Source: Verrucomicrobiota bacterium (lineage in GTDB: Bacteria; Verrucomicrobiota; Verrucomicrobiia; Palsa-1439). From it: DNA of 64,000 nt. The notes below the pieces were generated by a model that saw only the letters and a program-made list of their open reading frames with translations, searched no databases and was not told the origin of the DNA. The DNA lies in contig PLZV01000057.1 of NCBI GenBank assembly GCA_003152315.1, positions 74,872-138,871 of the forward strand, in the 5' to 3' direction. Below, piece after piece: positions 30,270 to 38,609 of this stretch (positions are counted from its first letter, which is position 1; every line of letters starts with the position of its first letter). Position numbers and translations under genes: made by a program.

Positions 30270-30911
30270 CTAGAGAAGGACCTCGCGAACTTCGTCGTAA
30301 TTGCGGGCGACGAGGTCGGCGCGCTTCAATTTTTCGGGCGGGAGGCTGGTGGCGAGGCCGATCACGGTCATGCCAGCCATCTTGGCGGCCTGAATGCCGG
30401 GAGTGCTGTCTTCGATGACGCAGCAGGTTGACGGTCGGACACCAAGTTTTCGGGCGGCGGTGAAATAGATCTCGGGGTCGGGCTTCGGAAAGCGAATATC
30501 TTCGCGGGCGATGATGGCTTTGAAATGGGACTTCAGCCCGGAGATTTCCATGACGACTTCCGCGACCTGATGCGGCGAGCTGGTGGCGACGGCGAGTTGG
30601 TAGCGCTTCGCGAGTTCGGGAATCAGGCTGTGCAACCCGTTAAAGATGGGGCGATGTTCGCGAAGGTAGCGGAGAAAGTAGTTCAGCTTTCGCTTGTTCA
30701 GGTCTTCCAGATCGTGTTGCAGTCCGGTCTTCTGGAGGAAAGCACGCAAGGTGGAGTGGTCGGACAGTCCCACCTGCTCGGAGAAGACGACGCCGTGATC
30801 GTGTTTCCGGCCGAGTTCCGCAAACAGATCTTCAAACGCCTTCTGGTGCAGGGGCTCGCTGTCGACAATGACCCCGTCGAGATCGAAGATGACCGCGGAG
30901 AATTTCTTCAT
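30270..30911 (-). CDS. HAD-superfamily hydrolase (beta-phosphoglucomutase-like)
   Basis: This 213-aa protein starts at the ATG at 30911 (MKKFSAVIFDLDGVIVDSEP). The catalytic DxD is Asp10/Asp12. Motif II is VATSSPHQ, the Lys is in FPKPDPEIYF and the acidic motif IV is VIEDSTPGIQAAK. These are the motifs of subfamily IA phosphatases and phosphoglucomutases; the substrate is a small phosphorylated metabolite that sequence alone does not identify. Its ATG overlaps the stop of the upstream membrane-protein gene by 4 bp. Confidence 0.9.
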   Translation of the reverse strand: MKKFSAVIFDLDGVIVDSEPLHQKAFEDLFAELGRKHDHGVVFSEQVGLSDHSTLRAFLQKTGLQHDLEDLNKRKLNYFLRYLREHRPIFNGLHSLIPELAKRYQLAVATSSPHQVAEVVMEISGLKSHFKAIIAREDIRFPKPDPEIYFTAARKLGVRPSTCCVIEDSTPGIQAAKMAGMTVIGLATSLPPEKLKRADLVARNYDEVREVLL

Positions 30912-31291
30912 GCGCGGTAAACACGCACCTGGGCGCGGTCGGGGCGCAGGAACAGGTTCAGCAGGCAACTGACGATGCTGATGACGAGCGCGCCACCCAC
31001 AGCGGTCCAGAAGCCTTCGACGTGAAAGGCGGGGATGAGCCAACTGACCAGCTTCAGCATCAACGCGTTGATGACGAGGGTGAAGAGGCCGAGCGTGAGG
31101 ATGTTGATGGGCAAGGTCAGGATGACGACGAGCGGACGCAGGTAGGCGTTGACGAGCGCCAGGACTACGGCGGCGACGATGGTGGCTTGTTGGTTGTCGA
31201 ACCAGATTTTATGAAATATCTGGGCAGCCAGCAGCAATGCCAGCGCGTTAATCGCAAGCTTCACCAGGAAAATAAGGAGTCGATACACCAT
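30908..31291 (-). CDS. Four-TM membrane protein of the phage-holin-4 family
   Basis: This 127-aa protein has four hydrophobic spans (LLIFLVKLAINALALLLAA, IVAAVVLALVNAYLRPLVVI, LTLGLFTLVINALMLKLVSW, AVGGALVISIVSCLLNLFL) and the NAYLRPLV and TLPINILTLGLFTLVINA motifs of the bacterial family annotated as phage holin family 4. Despite the name, these are chromosomal housekeeping membrane proteins of unknown role. Confidence 0.85.
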   Translation of the reverse strand: MVYRLLIFLVKLAINALALLLAAQIFHKIWFDNQQATIVAAVVLALVNAYLRPLVVILTLPINILTLGLFTLVINALMLKLVSWLIPAFHVEGFWTAVGGALVISIVSCLLNLFLRPDRAQVRVYRA

Positions 31292-31309
31292 CGTTCCACC
31301 GACGGCAAT

Positions 31310-31846
31310 TTACATCTTCCACTTGATTGTGCAACCGATGGCGTGCGTGACCGGGTTGGCGACCTTCTTGTGGGCGAGCACGGCCTCGATGGCGTCGCGC
31401 AGATCGTGCGTGCGGGCTTTATCGGGATGCTGCCAGTTGTCGTCCACGCGGCCGATATAACGCACTTCAAGTTTGGAGTTGAGCACGAAAACTTCGGGCG
31501 TGTACTCCGCGCCGTAGGAGCGCGCCACGCGTTGCGCCTCGTCGCGCAAATACGGGAAGTTGAATTGCTTCTTCTTGGCGCGCTTGACCATGTTCTCGAA
31601 ACCGTCCTCGGGATAACCCGCCGAGTCGTTGGCGTTGATGGCCACGAACTGCGCGCCTTTGGCGGCGAAATCGCGCTGGATGGTGACCAGGCGATCCTCG
31701 TAGGCCTGAGCGTAAGGGCAATGGTTGCAGGTGAACAGCACGACGACGACTTTCTTGTCCTTGAATGAATGCAACGTGTAATCTTTGCCGTCGACCCCCG
31801 GCAGGGAGAAATCCGGCGCACGCTGTCCGATTTCGAGTTTCTTCAT
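31310..31846 (-). CDS. Thioredoxin-fold redoxin (AhpC/TSA-like)
   Basis: This 178-aa protein begins MKKLEIGQRAPDFSLPGVDG, typical of peroxiredoxin-like redoxins. It has the redox pair CNHCP (Cys40, Cys43) after VVVVLFT and the cis-Pro region YTPEVFVLN. No signal peptide is visible. A cytosolic thiol-disulfide or peroxide-handling role is likely. It lies 18 bp upstream of the four-TM membrane-protein gene, so it may head that transcript. Confidence 0.88.
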   Translation of the reverse strand: MKKLEIGQRAPDFSLPGVDGKDYTLHSFKDKKVVVVLFTCNHCPYAQAYEDRLVTIQRDFAAKGAQFVAINANDSAGYPEDGFENMVKRAKKKQFNFPYLRDEAQRVARSYGAEYTPEVFVLNSKLEVRYIGRVDDNWQHPDKARTHDLRDAIEAVLAHKKVANPVTHAIGCTIKWKM

Positions 31847-31951
31847 GATTTTACGAATCCCAAATCTTCAACCCGTTGTTCCGAAGCTATGCAGTTATAA
31901 GACTTGTAGAGCGTATGCAGCGACGCGGAAAAGGTCAAGGTCTTGTTGAGG

Positions 31952-31986
31952 GGCCCTGAAAGAGATTGAGCGGGCCGGGTTTTTTT
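31952..31986 (+). terminator. Possible hairpin followed by a T-run
   Basis: GGCCC at 31952-31956 can pair with GGGCC at 31972-31976, followed by a run of T residues at 31980-31986. No plus-strand gene lies just upstream, so its role is unclear and the call is weak. Confidence 0.25.
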
Positions 31987-32061
31987 GTTAGAGACATCGG
32001 GCGTGATTACAGCACAGCAACTTCAGTCCCGATCCCACAGCTCGATTCCTGAGGGCAGGAA

Positions 32062-33177
32062 TTGAGCTCGGGAAAATTGTCCCAACGCGCGGCGCGTATC
32101 CTGGGCGCCCAGGCCCAGACCCTTGTCGATAAAAAGGTCACCATTGGCCTCGATGGTTTCGTTGACGAAATCATCAGCGTGGTCGATAAGCGCGAGTCGG
32201 CTGAGAAATTTACGCGGGTACCCACGCTGGCCAGTTTCGGGGCGCGTATCAGCGCTGCCGCGGGCAAGAGCGCCAATGCCGAGTTGGTCGTCGAGCGTGT
32301 GAAACTGGGCGGTAACGGCCCGATCATGGCGAACGCGCTGGCCGCCTTCGGTACCCGGGTGACGTACATTGGCAATCTCGGTTACCCGAACCTTCATCCC
32401 GTCTTTGCCGAATTCGCGAAATCCGCCACGGTACACAGCATCGCCGAGCCGGGTTTCACCGATGCCCTGGAGTTTGATGATGGAAAAATCATGATGGGCA
32501 AACACGCTTCGCTGGGCGAGGTGAACTGGGAAAATCTTGTCGAGCGCGTTGGCCGCGATGAACTCGAACGGTGTTTTGTCGCTGCGAACCTGATTGGGCT
32601 GCAGAATTGGACGATGCTGCCGCACATGAGCGAAATCTGGGAGCATGTGCTCACGGAAATCTGCCCGAAGATGCCGTCGCAGCCGCGCCACACATTTTTC
32701 TTCGACCTGGCCGATCCTGAAAAACGAGACCCCCGGGACATCCGCAGGGCCACGGAACTGATCGGCCGGTTCCAGAAATATCTCGACGTTTACCTCGGGC
32801 TCAATGAGAAGGAATCGTTCCAGATCGGCGAAGTCCTGGGCTACCAGGGCGCGCGTGAGGGTGAAGGGGCGGTCCAGGCTGTCGCGGAATTCATCCATGA
32901 GAAGATCCGAACCTCTGGAGTGGTTGTCCATCCACGGGCCTACGCGGTCGCCGCTTCCGCCGCCGGGGTCGTCACGGTGAGTGGCCCTTTTGTCGGTAAA
33001 CCGCTCATCAGCACGGGCGCGGGCGACCACTTCAACGCCGGTTTCTGCCTCGGCAAGTTGCTCGGGGCGGACAATGAGGTTTCGCTGCAACTGGGCGTGG
33101 GTACCTCCGGGTACTATGTGCGCACCGCCAAGAGCCCCAGCGCCATGGAATTGGCAGACTTTTTGCAGTCATTGTAG
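32062..33177 (+). CDS. PfkB-family carbohydrate kinase
   Basis: This 371-aa protein starts at a TTG (32062) preceded by GGCAGGA. N-terminal GLDGFVDEII, the VKLGGNGPIMANALAAFG segment and the C-terminal PfkB signature (STGAGDHFNAGFCLG, catalytic Asp) identify a ribokinase-like fold. The segment around LGLNEKESFQIGEVLGYQG is the adenosine/sugar kinase ATP-side region. The substrate (sugar or nucleoside) is not predictable by eye. It is followed 3 bp later by a small membrane-protein gene. Confidence 0.88.
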   Translation: MSSGKLSQRAARILGAQAQTLVDKKVTIGLDGFVDEIISVVDKRESAEKFTRVPTLASFGARISAAAGKSANAELVVERVKLGGNGPIMANALAAFGTRVTYIGNLGYPNLHPVFAEFAKSATVHSIAEPGFTDALEFDDGKIMMGKHASLGEVNWENLVERVGRDELERCFVAANLIGLQNWTMLPHMSEIWEHVLTEICPKMPSQPRHTFFFDLADPEKRDPRDIRRATELIGRFQKYLDVYLGLNEKESFQIGEVLGYQGAREGEGAVQAVAEFIHEKIRTSGVVVHPRAYAVAASAAGVVTVSGPFVGKPLISTGAGDHFNAGFCLGKLLGADNEVSLQLGVGTSGYYVRTAKSPSAMELADFLQSL

Positions 33178-33180
33178 CGT

Positions 33181-33498
33181 ATGGCAACTTTTGTCACCCA
33201 GAACCGGGACCTTCTCGGCATGATCATCCTGCTCGGGGTGTCATTGGGCGCAAACATCTTGCTGCACTGGATCGTCGTTTGTCGCCGGCTCTATCGTCAC
33301 GGCGCCCGCTTCCCAACGGGACTGTTTTTCTGGCGGGTTTTCCCGGAATTGCGCAAGTACCGGGATCTCACCTGCGCGGCGGCGAGGCCGCTCACATTTT
33401 ATTATATTTGCTTCATCCTCGCTTGGTTCAACCTGTTGTTCGCCTTCGGAGTGGCCGTGCGCATCCTGTGGCTTCAGTCACAATCGGGCGTTTATTAA
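33181..33498 (+). CDS. Small membrane protein
   Basis: This 105-aa protein has two clear transmembrane segments (LLGMIILLGVSLGANILLHW and FYYICFILAWFNLLFAFGVA) joined by a basic loop (CRRLYRHGARFPTG). It starts 3 bp after the kinase stop, so the two are co-transcribed. I do not recognise the family. Confidence 0.7.
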   Translation: MATFVTQNRDLLGMIILLGVSLGANILLHWIVVCRRLYRHGARFPTGLFFWRVFPELRKYRDLTCAAARPLTFYYICFILAWFNLLFAFGVAVRILWLQSQSGVY

Positions 33499-33591
33499 CC
33501 CCGGCGGGCTTCGCGGGTGGGCGACTCGCGATCCTGGCGGAGGGATTGCGTCTTGCCTCACGTGTCCGCCGTCTGCTATTTTTCCGCCACG

Positions 33592-34917
33592 ATGAGCTTC
33601 CGAGTTAGATTTGCGCCGAGTCCCACTGGTTTCCTCCATATCGGGAGCGTGCGCACGGCGCTGTTCAACTGGCTGTACGCCCGTCGCACGGGTGGCACAT
33701 TTGTCCTGCGCATCGAAGACACGGACACAGCGCGCAATACGGAGCAATCCCTCCACACCATTCTCGACGGGCTGCGGTGGCTGGGGTTGGACTGGGACGA
33801 GGGTCCGGAAAAGGGCGGTCCGTTCGGGCCCTACTTTCAATCGCAGCGCGCGGCCATCTACCAGCGCCGGGTGAAGGAGCTCATCGACAAGGGTCTGGCC
33901 TACGAACGCGAAGGTGCGATCCGCTTTAAGATGACGCGCGCGCCGATCGAGGTGGCGGATCTCATTGCTGGTCGCGTGGTGCGTCCGCTCAACGAGACGG
34001 AAATGCTCGACCCCGATTTTGTGATCGTCCGCAGTGACGGCAATCCGGTGTTTCATTTCGTCAATGTCGTGGACGACATGGAGATGAAGATCACGCACGT
34101 CATTCGCGGTGAGGATCATCTCTCGAACACGCCGAAGCACATCGCGCTCTTTCGCGCGTTCGGCGTCGAGCCACCGCAGTACGCGCACATCCCGATGATC
34201 CTGAATCCCGACGGCACGAAGATGAGCAAGAGCGACCCGGATGTCGCGAAAGCGCGGCTCGCTTCACTGCAGACGTATGTCGAGGATGGTTACGTGCCCG
34301 AGGCAGTGCGGAACTACCTTTGCCTGCTCGGTTGGTCGCCCAAAGATAATCGCGAAGTCATGCCCCTCGAGGAAATCGTCAAGCTCTTCGATCTGCCGCA
34401 GATTCTCCGGAACAACGCCCGCTTCGACTCCACCAAGTTGCTATGGATGAACGGCGAATACATTCGCGCTCTGCCGCTCGACCGCTTCCTCACATTGGCG
34501 CGACCGTTTACGGGTGGCCGCGATGATCCGAAAGTGCTCGGCCTCGTTAAAGAGAAGGTCAAACTCCTGAAGGAGCTGCCGGATTGGATCGGTTATTTCT
34601 TCACGGACGACTACCCGTTCGATCCCGAGGCCGTGAAGAAATCCTGCGGTAGCCCGCACACCAGTGAGCGACTGTTGAAACTGGCCGACAAGTTCTCCGC
34701 CATTGCCGCGTGGGACGCCGCCGGTCTCGAAGCCGTATTGAAGGCACTCGCGACGGAGATGGCGATCAAAACGGGTGAACTCATTCACCCCTGCCGCGTT
34801 GCTGTCAGCGGCAAATCGGCGGGTCCCTCACTATATCATATGCTGGAGGTGCTTGGTCGCGACCGTGTACTCGCGCGTTTGCGGCGCGGCGCCGAGAAAT
34901 TTCGCAGTGTGGTGTAA
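33592..34917 (+). CDS. gltX: Glutamyl-tRNA synthetase
   Basis: This 441-aa class I synthetase starts at the ATG at 33592. The HIGH-type motif is HIGS (residues 16-19) in PSPTGFLHIGSVRTALFNWL, and KMSKS lies at about 210-214. GxxxxxxxxRIEDTDTAR and the anticodon-binding region LLGWSPKDNRE are intact. It charges tRNA-Glu (and possibly tRNA-Gln). It is slightly shorter than the usual 460-490 aa in the C-terminal domain. Confidence 0.97.
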   Translation: MSFRVRFAPSPTGFLHIGSVRTALFNWLYARRTGGTFVLRIEDTDTARNTEQSLHTILDGLRWLGLDWDEGPEKGGPFGPYFQSQRAAIYQRRVKELIDKGLAYEREGAIRFKMTRAPIEVADLIAGRVVRPLNETEMLDPDFVIVRSDGNPVFHFVNVVDDMEMKITHVIRGEDHLSNTPKHIALFRAFGVEPPQYAHIPMILNPDGTKMSKSDPDVAKARLASLQTYVEDGYVPEAVRNYLCLLGWSPKDNREVMPLEEIVKLFDLPQILRNNARFDSTKLLWMNGEYIRALPLDRFLTLARPFTGGRDDPKVLGLVKEKVKLLKELPDWIGYFFTDDYPFDPEAVKKSCGSPHTSERLLKLADKFSAIAAWDAAGLEAVLKALATEMAIKTGELIHPCRVAVSGKSAGPSLYHMLEVLGRDRVLARLRRGAEKFRSVV

Positions 34918-34956
34918 GAACTCGGGAACAAGAAGGCTTACGATAAATCCTGATTT

Positions 34957-34977
34957 CCTCTCCTCTTGGGGGAGAGG
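34957..34977. repeat. CCTCTCC/GGGAGAGG palindrome, copy 1
   Basis: Inverted repeat at the left border of the DUF559 gene, with the adjoining ATTAAGGTGGG. The same palindrome and flank recur, inverted, after the gene and again near 62565. Confidence 0.75.
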
Positions 34978-34983
34978 ATTAAG

Positions 34984-35463
34984 GTGGGTGTTGGGACGTT
35001 GAAAACGCAGAACAGATCATTCGTCAAAACTTTTCGCCACAACCCGATAGAGGCCGAGAAGAAACTTTGGTACCATCTGCGAAATCGCCGGGTTCTGGGT
35101 GCAAAGTTTCGTCGCCAGCAATCGTTTGGGCCATACATTTTGGATTTTTATTGTGCTGAATCAAAATTGGCCATTGAGTTGGATGGCGGACAACATGGCA
35201 AGCTGAAAGGAATCATCCAGGACGAGCAACGGGATGAGTATTTGAAACAGGAAGGCGTGACGGTGTTGCGATTTTGGAACAATCAAGTGTTTGATGAAAT
35301 TGAAGGCGTCCTCGACATGATTTACACGATGCTGGAAAGGCGGACCCCTCACCCTAACCCTCTCCCCCAAGGGGAGAGGGAAAGATCTTATGTTGACGAG
35401 CTTCACTCCAACCCTCTGTCTCAAGGGGGAAGGGAAGGACATTTGAAAGCGGATTCTTACTGA
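34984..35463 (+). CDS. DUF559 (Vsr-like) endonuclease-domain protein
   Basis: A GTG start at 34984 gives 159 aa; a TTG at 34966 inside the repeat is an alternative. The core (FRHNPIEAEKKLWYHLRNRR, FRRQQSFGPYILDFYCAESK, LAIELDGGQHG, VTVLRFWNNQVF) is the DUF559 domain of the PD-(D/E)XK/Vsr endonuclease group; catalytic residues are the Asp of ILDF and the Glu and Asp of ELDGGQH. The last 40 residues are simply translated palindromic repeat (PHPNPLPQGERE). Repeats at both ends suggest a repeat-associated mobile or repeat-processing enzyme. Confidence 0.85.
   Translation: MGVGTLKTQNRSFVKTFRHNPIEAEKKLWYHLRNRRVLGAKFRRQQSFGPYILDFYCAESKLAIELDGGQHGKLKGIIQDEQRDEYLKQEGVTVLRFWNNQVFDEIEGVLDMIYTMLERRTPHPNPLPQGERERSYVDELHSNPLSQGGREGHLKADSY
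35358..35380. repeat. CCCTCTCC/GGAGAGGG palindrome, copy 2
   Basis: Perfect inverted repeat with central CCAA, preceded by CTCACCCTAA. It is read through as the C-terminus of the DUF559 protein. An imperfect further copy lies at 35411-35436. Confidence 0.8.
35411..35436. repeat. CCCTCTGTCTC/GGGGGAAGGG palindrome, copy 3 (imperfect)
   Basis: A degenerate copy of the same palindrome with TCCAACCCTCTGTCTCAAGG in place of the perfect stem. It forms the last codons of the DUF559 frame. Confidence 0.6.
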
Positions 35464-35464
35464 C

Positions 35465-36061
35465 ATGACGCTGCCGAACAAGATCACGATTGCCCGCATT
35501 CTGTTGATCCCCATTTTCGTGTGGCTGGCGCTGGATTACATACGCGATTACCAGAAGGACCAGGAACAGGAATGGGAACGGGTCCTGGCCTTTACGATCT
35601 TCGCGGTCGCCGCCATCTCCGACGGCGTGGACGGCTATATCGCGCGCCGTTATCACCAGAAGAGTGAGTTGGGCACGTTCCTCGATCCGCTCGCAGACAA
35701 GGCGCTGCTGATTTCTGCCCTGATTCTCCTGAGCATCCGCTTCAAGGACGGCACGCCCTTTGACCAGTTGCCGTTGTGGCTTCCCGTGCTGGTGATCAGT
35801 CGCGACATGATTCTGCTGGGCGGCACCATCTTGATCCACATGCTTTCCGGTCACGTGACGGCCCGACCGCGCCTCGTCGGCAAGTGCGCCACGTTCTTCC
35901 AGATGATCACGCTCGGCTGGGTGCTGCTGCGGGTCGATCGTCCGTCTTACGAATGGCCGCTGTACGCCGCCGGTTTCTTCACGCTCATCTCGGGCATCTG
36001 GTACATCTTCGATGGCGTCAAACAACTCAGCATCCACGAACAGAAGACGCCGGCGGCGTGA
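35465..36061 (+). CDS. pgsA: CDP-diacylglycerol-glycerol-3-phosphate 3-phosphatidyltransferase
   Basis: This 198-aa integral membrane enzyme carries the CDP-alcohol phosphatidyltransferase signature D-G-x2-A-R-x8-G-x3-D-x3-D, seen here as DGYIARRYHQKSELGTFLDP followed by LADK. The N-terminus MTLPNKITIARILLIPIFVW is typical of PgsA. It makes phosphatidylglycerophosphate. The start is 1 bp after the DUF559 stop; because the DUF559 block looks inserted, pgsA probably once followed gltX more closely. Confidence 0.93.
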   Translation: MTLPNKITIARILLIPIFVWLALDYIRDYQKDQEQEWERVLAFTIFAVAAISDGVDGYIARRYHQKSELGTFLDPLADKALLISALILLSIRFKDGTPFDQLPLWLPVLVISRDMILLGGTILIHMLSGHVTARPRLVGKCATFFQMITLGWVLLRVDRPSYEWPLYAAGFFTLISGIWYIFDGVKQLSIHEQKTPAA

Positions 36062-36114
36062 GTGCGGCGTGAAGTGTCGACGAAGGGCCATGGTAATGTC
36101 CTAATTTGCCGTTT

Positions 36115-36175
36115 GGAGGGACGCGCTCCGTCGCGTCCGTTCGCTCAATGCGGCCACGACGGAGCGTGGCCCTCC
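36115..36175. repeat. 61-bp imperfect palindrome (GGAGGG...CCCTCC)
   Basis: Left arm GGAGGGACGCGCTCCGTCG (36115-36133) and right arm CGACGGAGCGTGGCCCTCC (36157-36175) are inverted with two mismatches. It lies in the leader of the BMP-protein gene. Only one copy is seen in the window. Confidence 0.75.
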
Positions 36176-36243
36176 ATGTTGGGACACTACCAGGGCCATC
36201 CGCACCTTGACCCCGCGTCCCTTTCGGCCTACAAGAGGAGATT

Positions 36244-37254
36244 ATGCGACCTTTCCCTGATGCGTGTTTGAGGAAATGTGGGCGGACGGCGCTCCTATGG
36301 ATGGCGGTCCTTGTGTTCTCGTTGTCGTCGGCTTTTGCCGATTTCAAAGTCGGCCTGGTCCTTGATCGTGGCGGCAAGGACGACAAATCTTTCAACGCCT
36401 CGGCCTACGAGGGAGCGATGAAGGCGAAGAAGGAGCAGGGGATTTTCCTCAAGTACGTCGAAGCCAGCGACGATAATGCCTTCGAACCGTTGCTGCGGGC
36501 CTTCGCACAGAAAGATTTCGACCTGATCATCGGCATCGGCTTTGCCCAGAAGGAAGCGATCAAGAAGGTCGCGGCGCAGTTTCCCGCAAAACATTTCGCC
36601 ATCGTGGACGCCGACGTGAACGCGCCCAATGTTCGCTCGCTTCTGTTTGAAGAGCACGAAGGCGCTTACATCGTTGGCGCCATCGCGGCCCTGACCAGCA
36701 AGACCGGAAAGGTTGGGTTCGTGGGCGGGATGGATGTTCCGCTCATTCGACGGTTCGAGATGGGTTATGAAGCGGGCGCGAAGAAGATCAACCCGCAGAT
36801 TTCCGTGACGCCCAACTTCTGCGGCGTCACCAGCGAAGCCTGGAATAATCCGCCGAAAGGCAAGGAGCTAGCCATGGTGCAATATGATGGCGGCGTGGAC
36901 GTCATCTTCGCCGCGGCGGGTGCCTCTGGCTTCGGTGTCTTCGACGCCGCCGAGGAACGGAAAAAACTCGCCATCGGCTGCGATTCCAACCAGGACTGGA
37001 CCAAACCGGGTCTAATCCTGACCAGCATGCTCAAGCGAGTGGACCTGGCTGTCTACACCACCATCGCCGAGGCCAAGGCCGGCAAATTCGCCGCCGGCCC
37101 CAAACGCTTCGGTCTGGCCGACAAGGGCGTTGATTATTCCATCGACCAGTACAACGAGAAGCTCCTGCCCGATTCCGTGCGCCAGCGAGCCGATGAACTG
37201 AAAACCGAAATCATCGCCGGCAAGATCGTCGTTCCCGATTATTACAAGAAGTAG
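36244..37254 (+). CDS. BMP-family ABC transporter substrate-binding protein (nucleosides)
   Basis: This 336-aa protein follows a strong Shine-Dalgarno (AGAGGAGA). It has a signal peptide (to SSAFA, about residue 32) and the BMP/PnrA/Med fold: FKVGLVLDRGGKDDKSFNAS, DLIIGIGFAQKEAIKKVAAQ, VGFVGGMDVPLIRRFEMGYE. BMP proteins bind purine nucleosides. The matching ATPase and permease genes lie 1.8 kb downstream, separated by two unrelated genes and a palindromic element. Confidence 0.93.
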   Translation: MRPFPDACLRKCGRTALLWMAVLVFSLSSAFADFKVGLVLDRGGKDDKSFNASAYEGAMKAKKEQGIFLKYVEASDDNAFEPLLRAFAQKDFDLIIGIGFAQKEAIKKVAAQFPAKHFAIVDADVNAPNVRSLLFEEHEGAYIVGAIAALTSKTGKVGFVGGMDVPLIRRFEMGYEAGAKKINPQISVTPNFCGVTSEAWNNPPKGKELAMVQYDGGVDVIFAAAGASGFGVFDAAEERKKLAIGCDSNQDWTKPGLILTSMLKRVDLAVYTTIAEAKAGKFAAGPKRFGLADKGVDYSIDQYNEKLLPDSVRQRADELKTEIIAGKIVVPDYYKK

Positions 37255-37376
37255 ACGAAATATGTGATTGTGCGGGGCTGACCCCTTTCTGTCCATGTCC
37301 GTTTTGAGGAAGGCTCCGGCGTAAATTGGGTGTGGTGTTGGTTTGCCACGTCTTGGACACAGGAGTGACTCTAGTA

Positions 37377-37739
37377 ATGAAAATGTCAAAGACATCATTA
37401 GTGACAGCTGCAGATGTGACCTGTGCGGTTATCGTGCTCGCCCTATGGTTGTGTGGATGGATCTGGCCACTAACTGGCAAAACTATTTGCATGATTAATT
37501 TGAATATCATTCAGGAGGCCAAAGTAAGTTGGATGAACGAGAATCATAAGACGCTTAGTGATACTCCCAGTATGGATGATCTTAAGCCTTATTTTGGTTC
37601 GCGCGCCAACGACGCTGGGTGGTCGAATGGGGTTCCAGTGTGTCCACAAGGCGGACATTATATATTGGGGCGAGTTGGTGAACCCGCAAGGTGTTCCATT
37701 GGTGGGATAGGACATTCATTGAATGGATCTGTATTCTAG
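37377..37739 (+). CDS. Small pilin-like membrane-anchored protein without a prepilin motif
   Basis: This 120-aa protein starts at the ATG at 37377 (AGGAG about 11 bases upstream). It has one N-terminal membrane span (CAVIVLALWLCGWIWPLTG), then a C-terminal domain of the kind found in small verrucomicrobial pseudopilins: CMINLNIIQEAKVSWMNENH, DTPSMDDLKPYFG, PVCPQGGHYILGRVGEPARC. The usual GFTLIE cleavage site is absent. It may be a pilin-derived protein anchored by an uncleaved signal. It lies downstream of the BMP gene and is read in the same direction. Confidence 0.65.
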   Translation: MKMSKTSLVTAADVTCAVIVLALWLCGWIWPLTGKTICMINLNIIQEAKVSWMNENHKTLSDTPSMDDLKPYFGSRANDAGWSNGVPVCPQGGHYILGRVGEPARCSIGGIGHSLNGSVF

Positions 37740-37799
37740 AAGCCATTTTGGAAAGGCGTCAGTCCCGCATAATCGCATCTTTGAAGCGCCGCGCGATCT

Positions 37800-38609
37800 T
37801 CACTTCTTCCTGCCAATATATAAAAGATGCCGCGATGCTCCGATGATTGATTTCTCGGTGCCTATTTCTCTTAGTAAATCGAGCCACAGTTCGCGTTGTC
37901 TTCCCTGAAGTTTGTTATAGCTCTCATCATCCGCGGAGATTGCAGGTTCAATCCCCACGACTGTTATCGTTTCGAATCCAATCGTTTCGTGTAAAGGCGC
38001 GATCTCGGATGCTTTTGCTGAGTATCCACGAAACCCACCGCGAGGATAATCATCCGGACGTTTGCCACCTGCCAGTAACGACCGCACTTCGGCTTGATCC
38101 TCAATCCAGCCGGGTTTGTTTCTAAGCAACTCGCCAAGAATGCCAAAGCGGCTCAGGAACGATGAGAAGATGATGCCGCCGGCTCGCAGCCGTTTGAAGG
38201 CTTCTTTCAACGTCACTTTACGGTCGGCTTCTTCAATCAGATGATAAAGAGGGCCCATGAGGAGAACGGCGTCAAATCCCGTTTCGGTTACTTCGCCGAG
38301 ATCGCGCGCATCCGCGACGACGAGTCGCACTCGCTTCTCGACCCCTTCGGCCACGATTCTCTTCCGGCATTCCTCGATGAGCGCCGATGACAGGTCAACC
38401 GCCGTTACCGTATAACCGCGTCTGGCCAATTCGAGAGTATATCTTCCGGAAGCAGCTCCAACCTCCAGGATGGATCCTTGCGGTGGCAGATACTGATCCA
38501 AATAGCGCCAGGTAAGCTCATACTCCAGTTGATGCCGCGCCAACCGTTCGTGTTCCTTTTGCGGGTCGCTATTGTAAAAAGCAGCAATATCGCTGACATC
38601 GTCGCTCAT
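37800..38609 (-). CDS. SAM-dependent methyltransferase (class I)
   Basis: This 269-aa protein starts at the ATG at 38609, with GGAG 7 bases upstream. Motif I is ILEVGAASGRYTLELARRGY, motif II TAVDLSS, followed by VVADARDLGE and FDAVLLMGPLYHLIEEADR. These define a Rossmann methyltransferase of the UbiE/small-molecule type. The substrate is unknown. It is on the opposite strand to the surrounding nucleoside-transporter genes, which suggests insertion. Confidence 0.9.
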   Translation of the reverse strand: MSDDVSDIAAFYNSDPQKEHERLARHQLEYELTWRYLDQYLPPQGSILEVGAASGRYTLELARRGYTVTAVDLSSALIEECRKRIVAEGVEKRVRLVVADARDLGEVTETGFDAVLLMGPLYHLIEEADRKVTLKEAFKRLRAGGIIFSSFLSRFGILGELLRNKPGWIEDQAEVRSLLAGGKRPDDYPRGGFRGYSAKASEIAPLHETIGFETITVVGIEPAISADDESYNKLQGRQRELWLDLLREIGTEKSIIGASRHLLYIGRKK

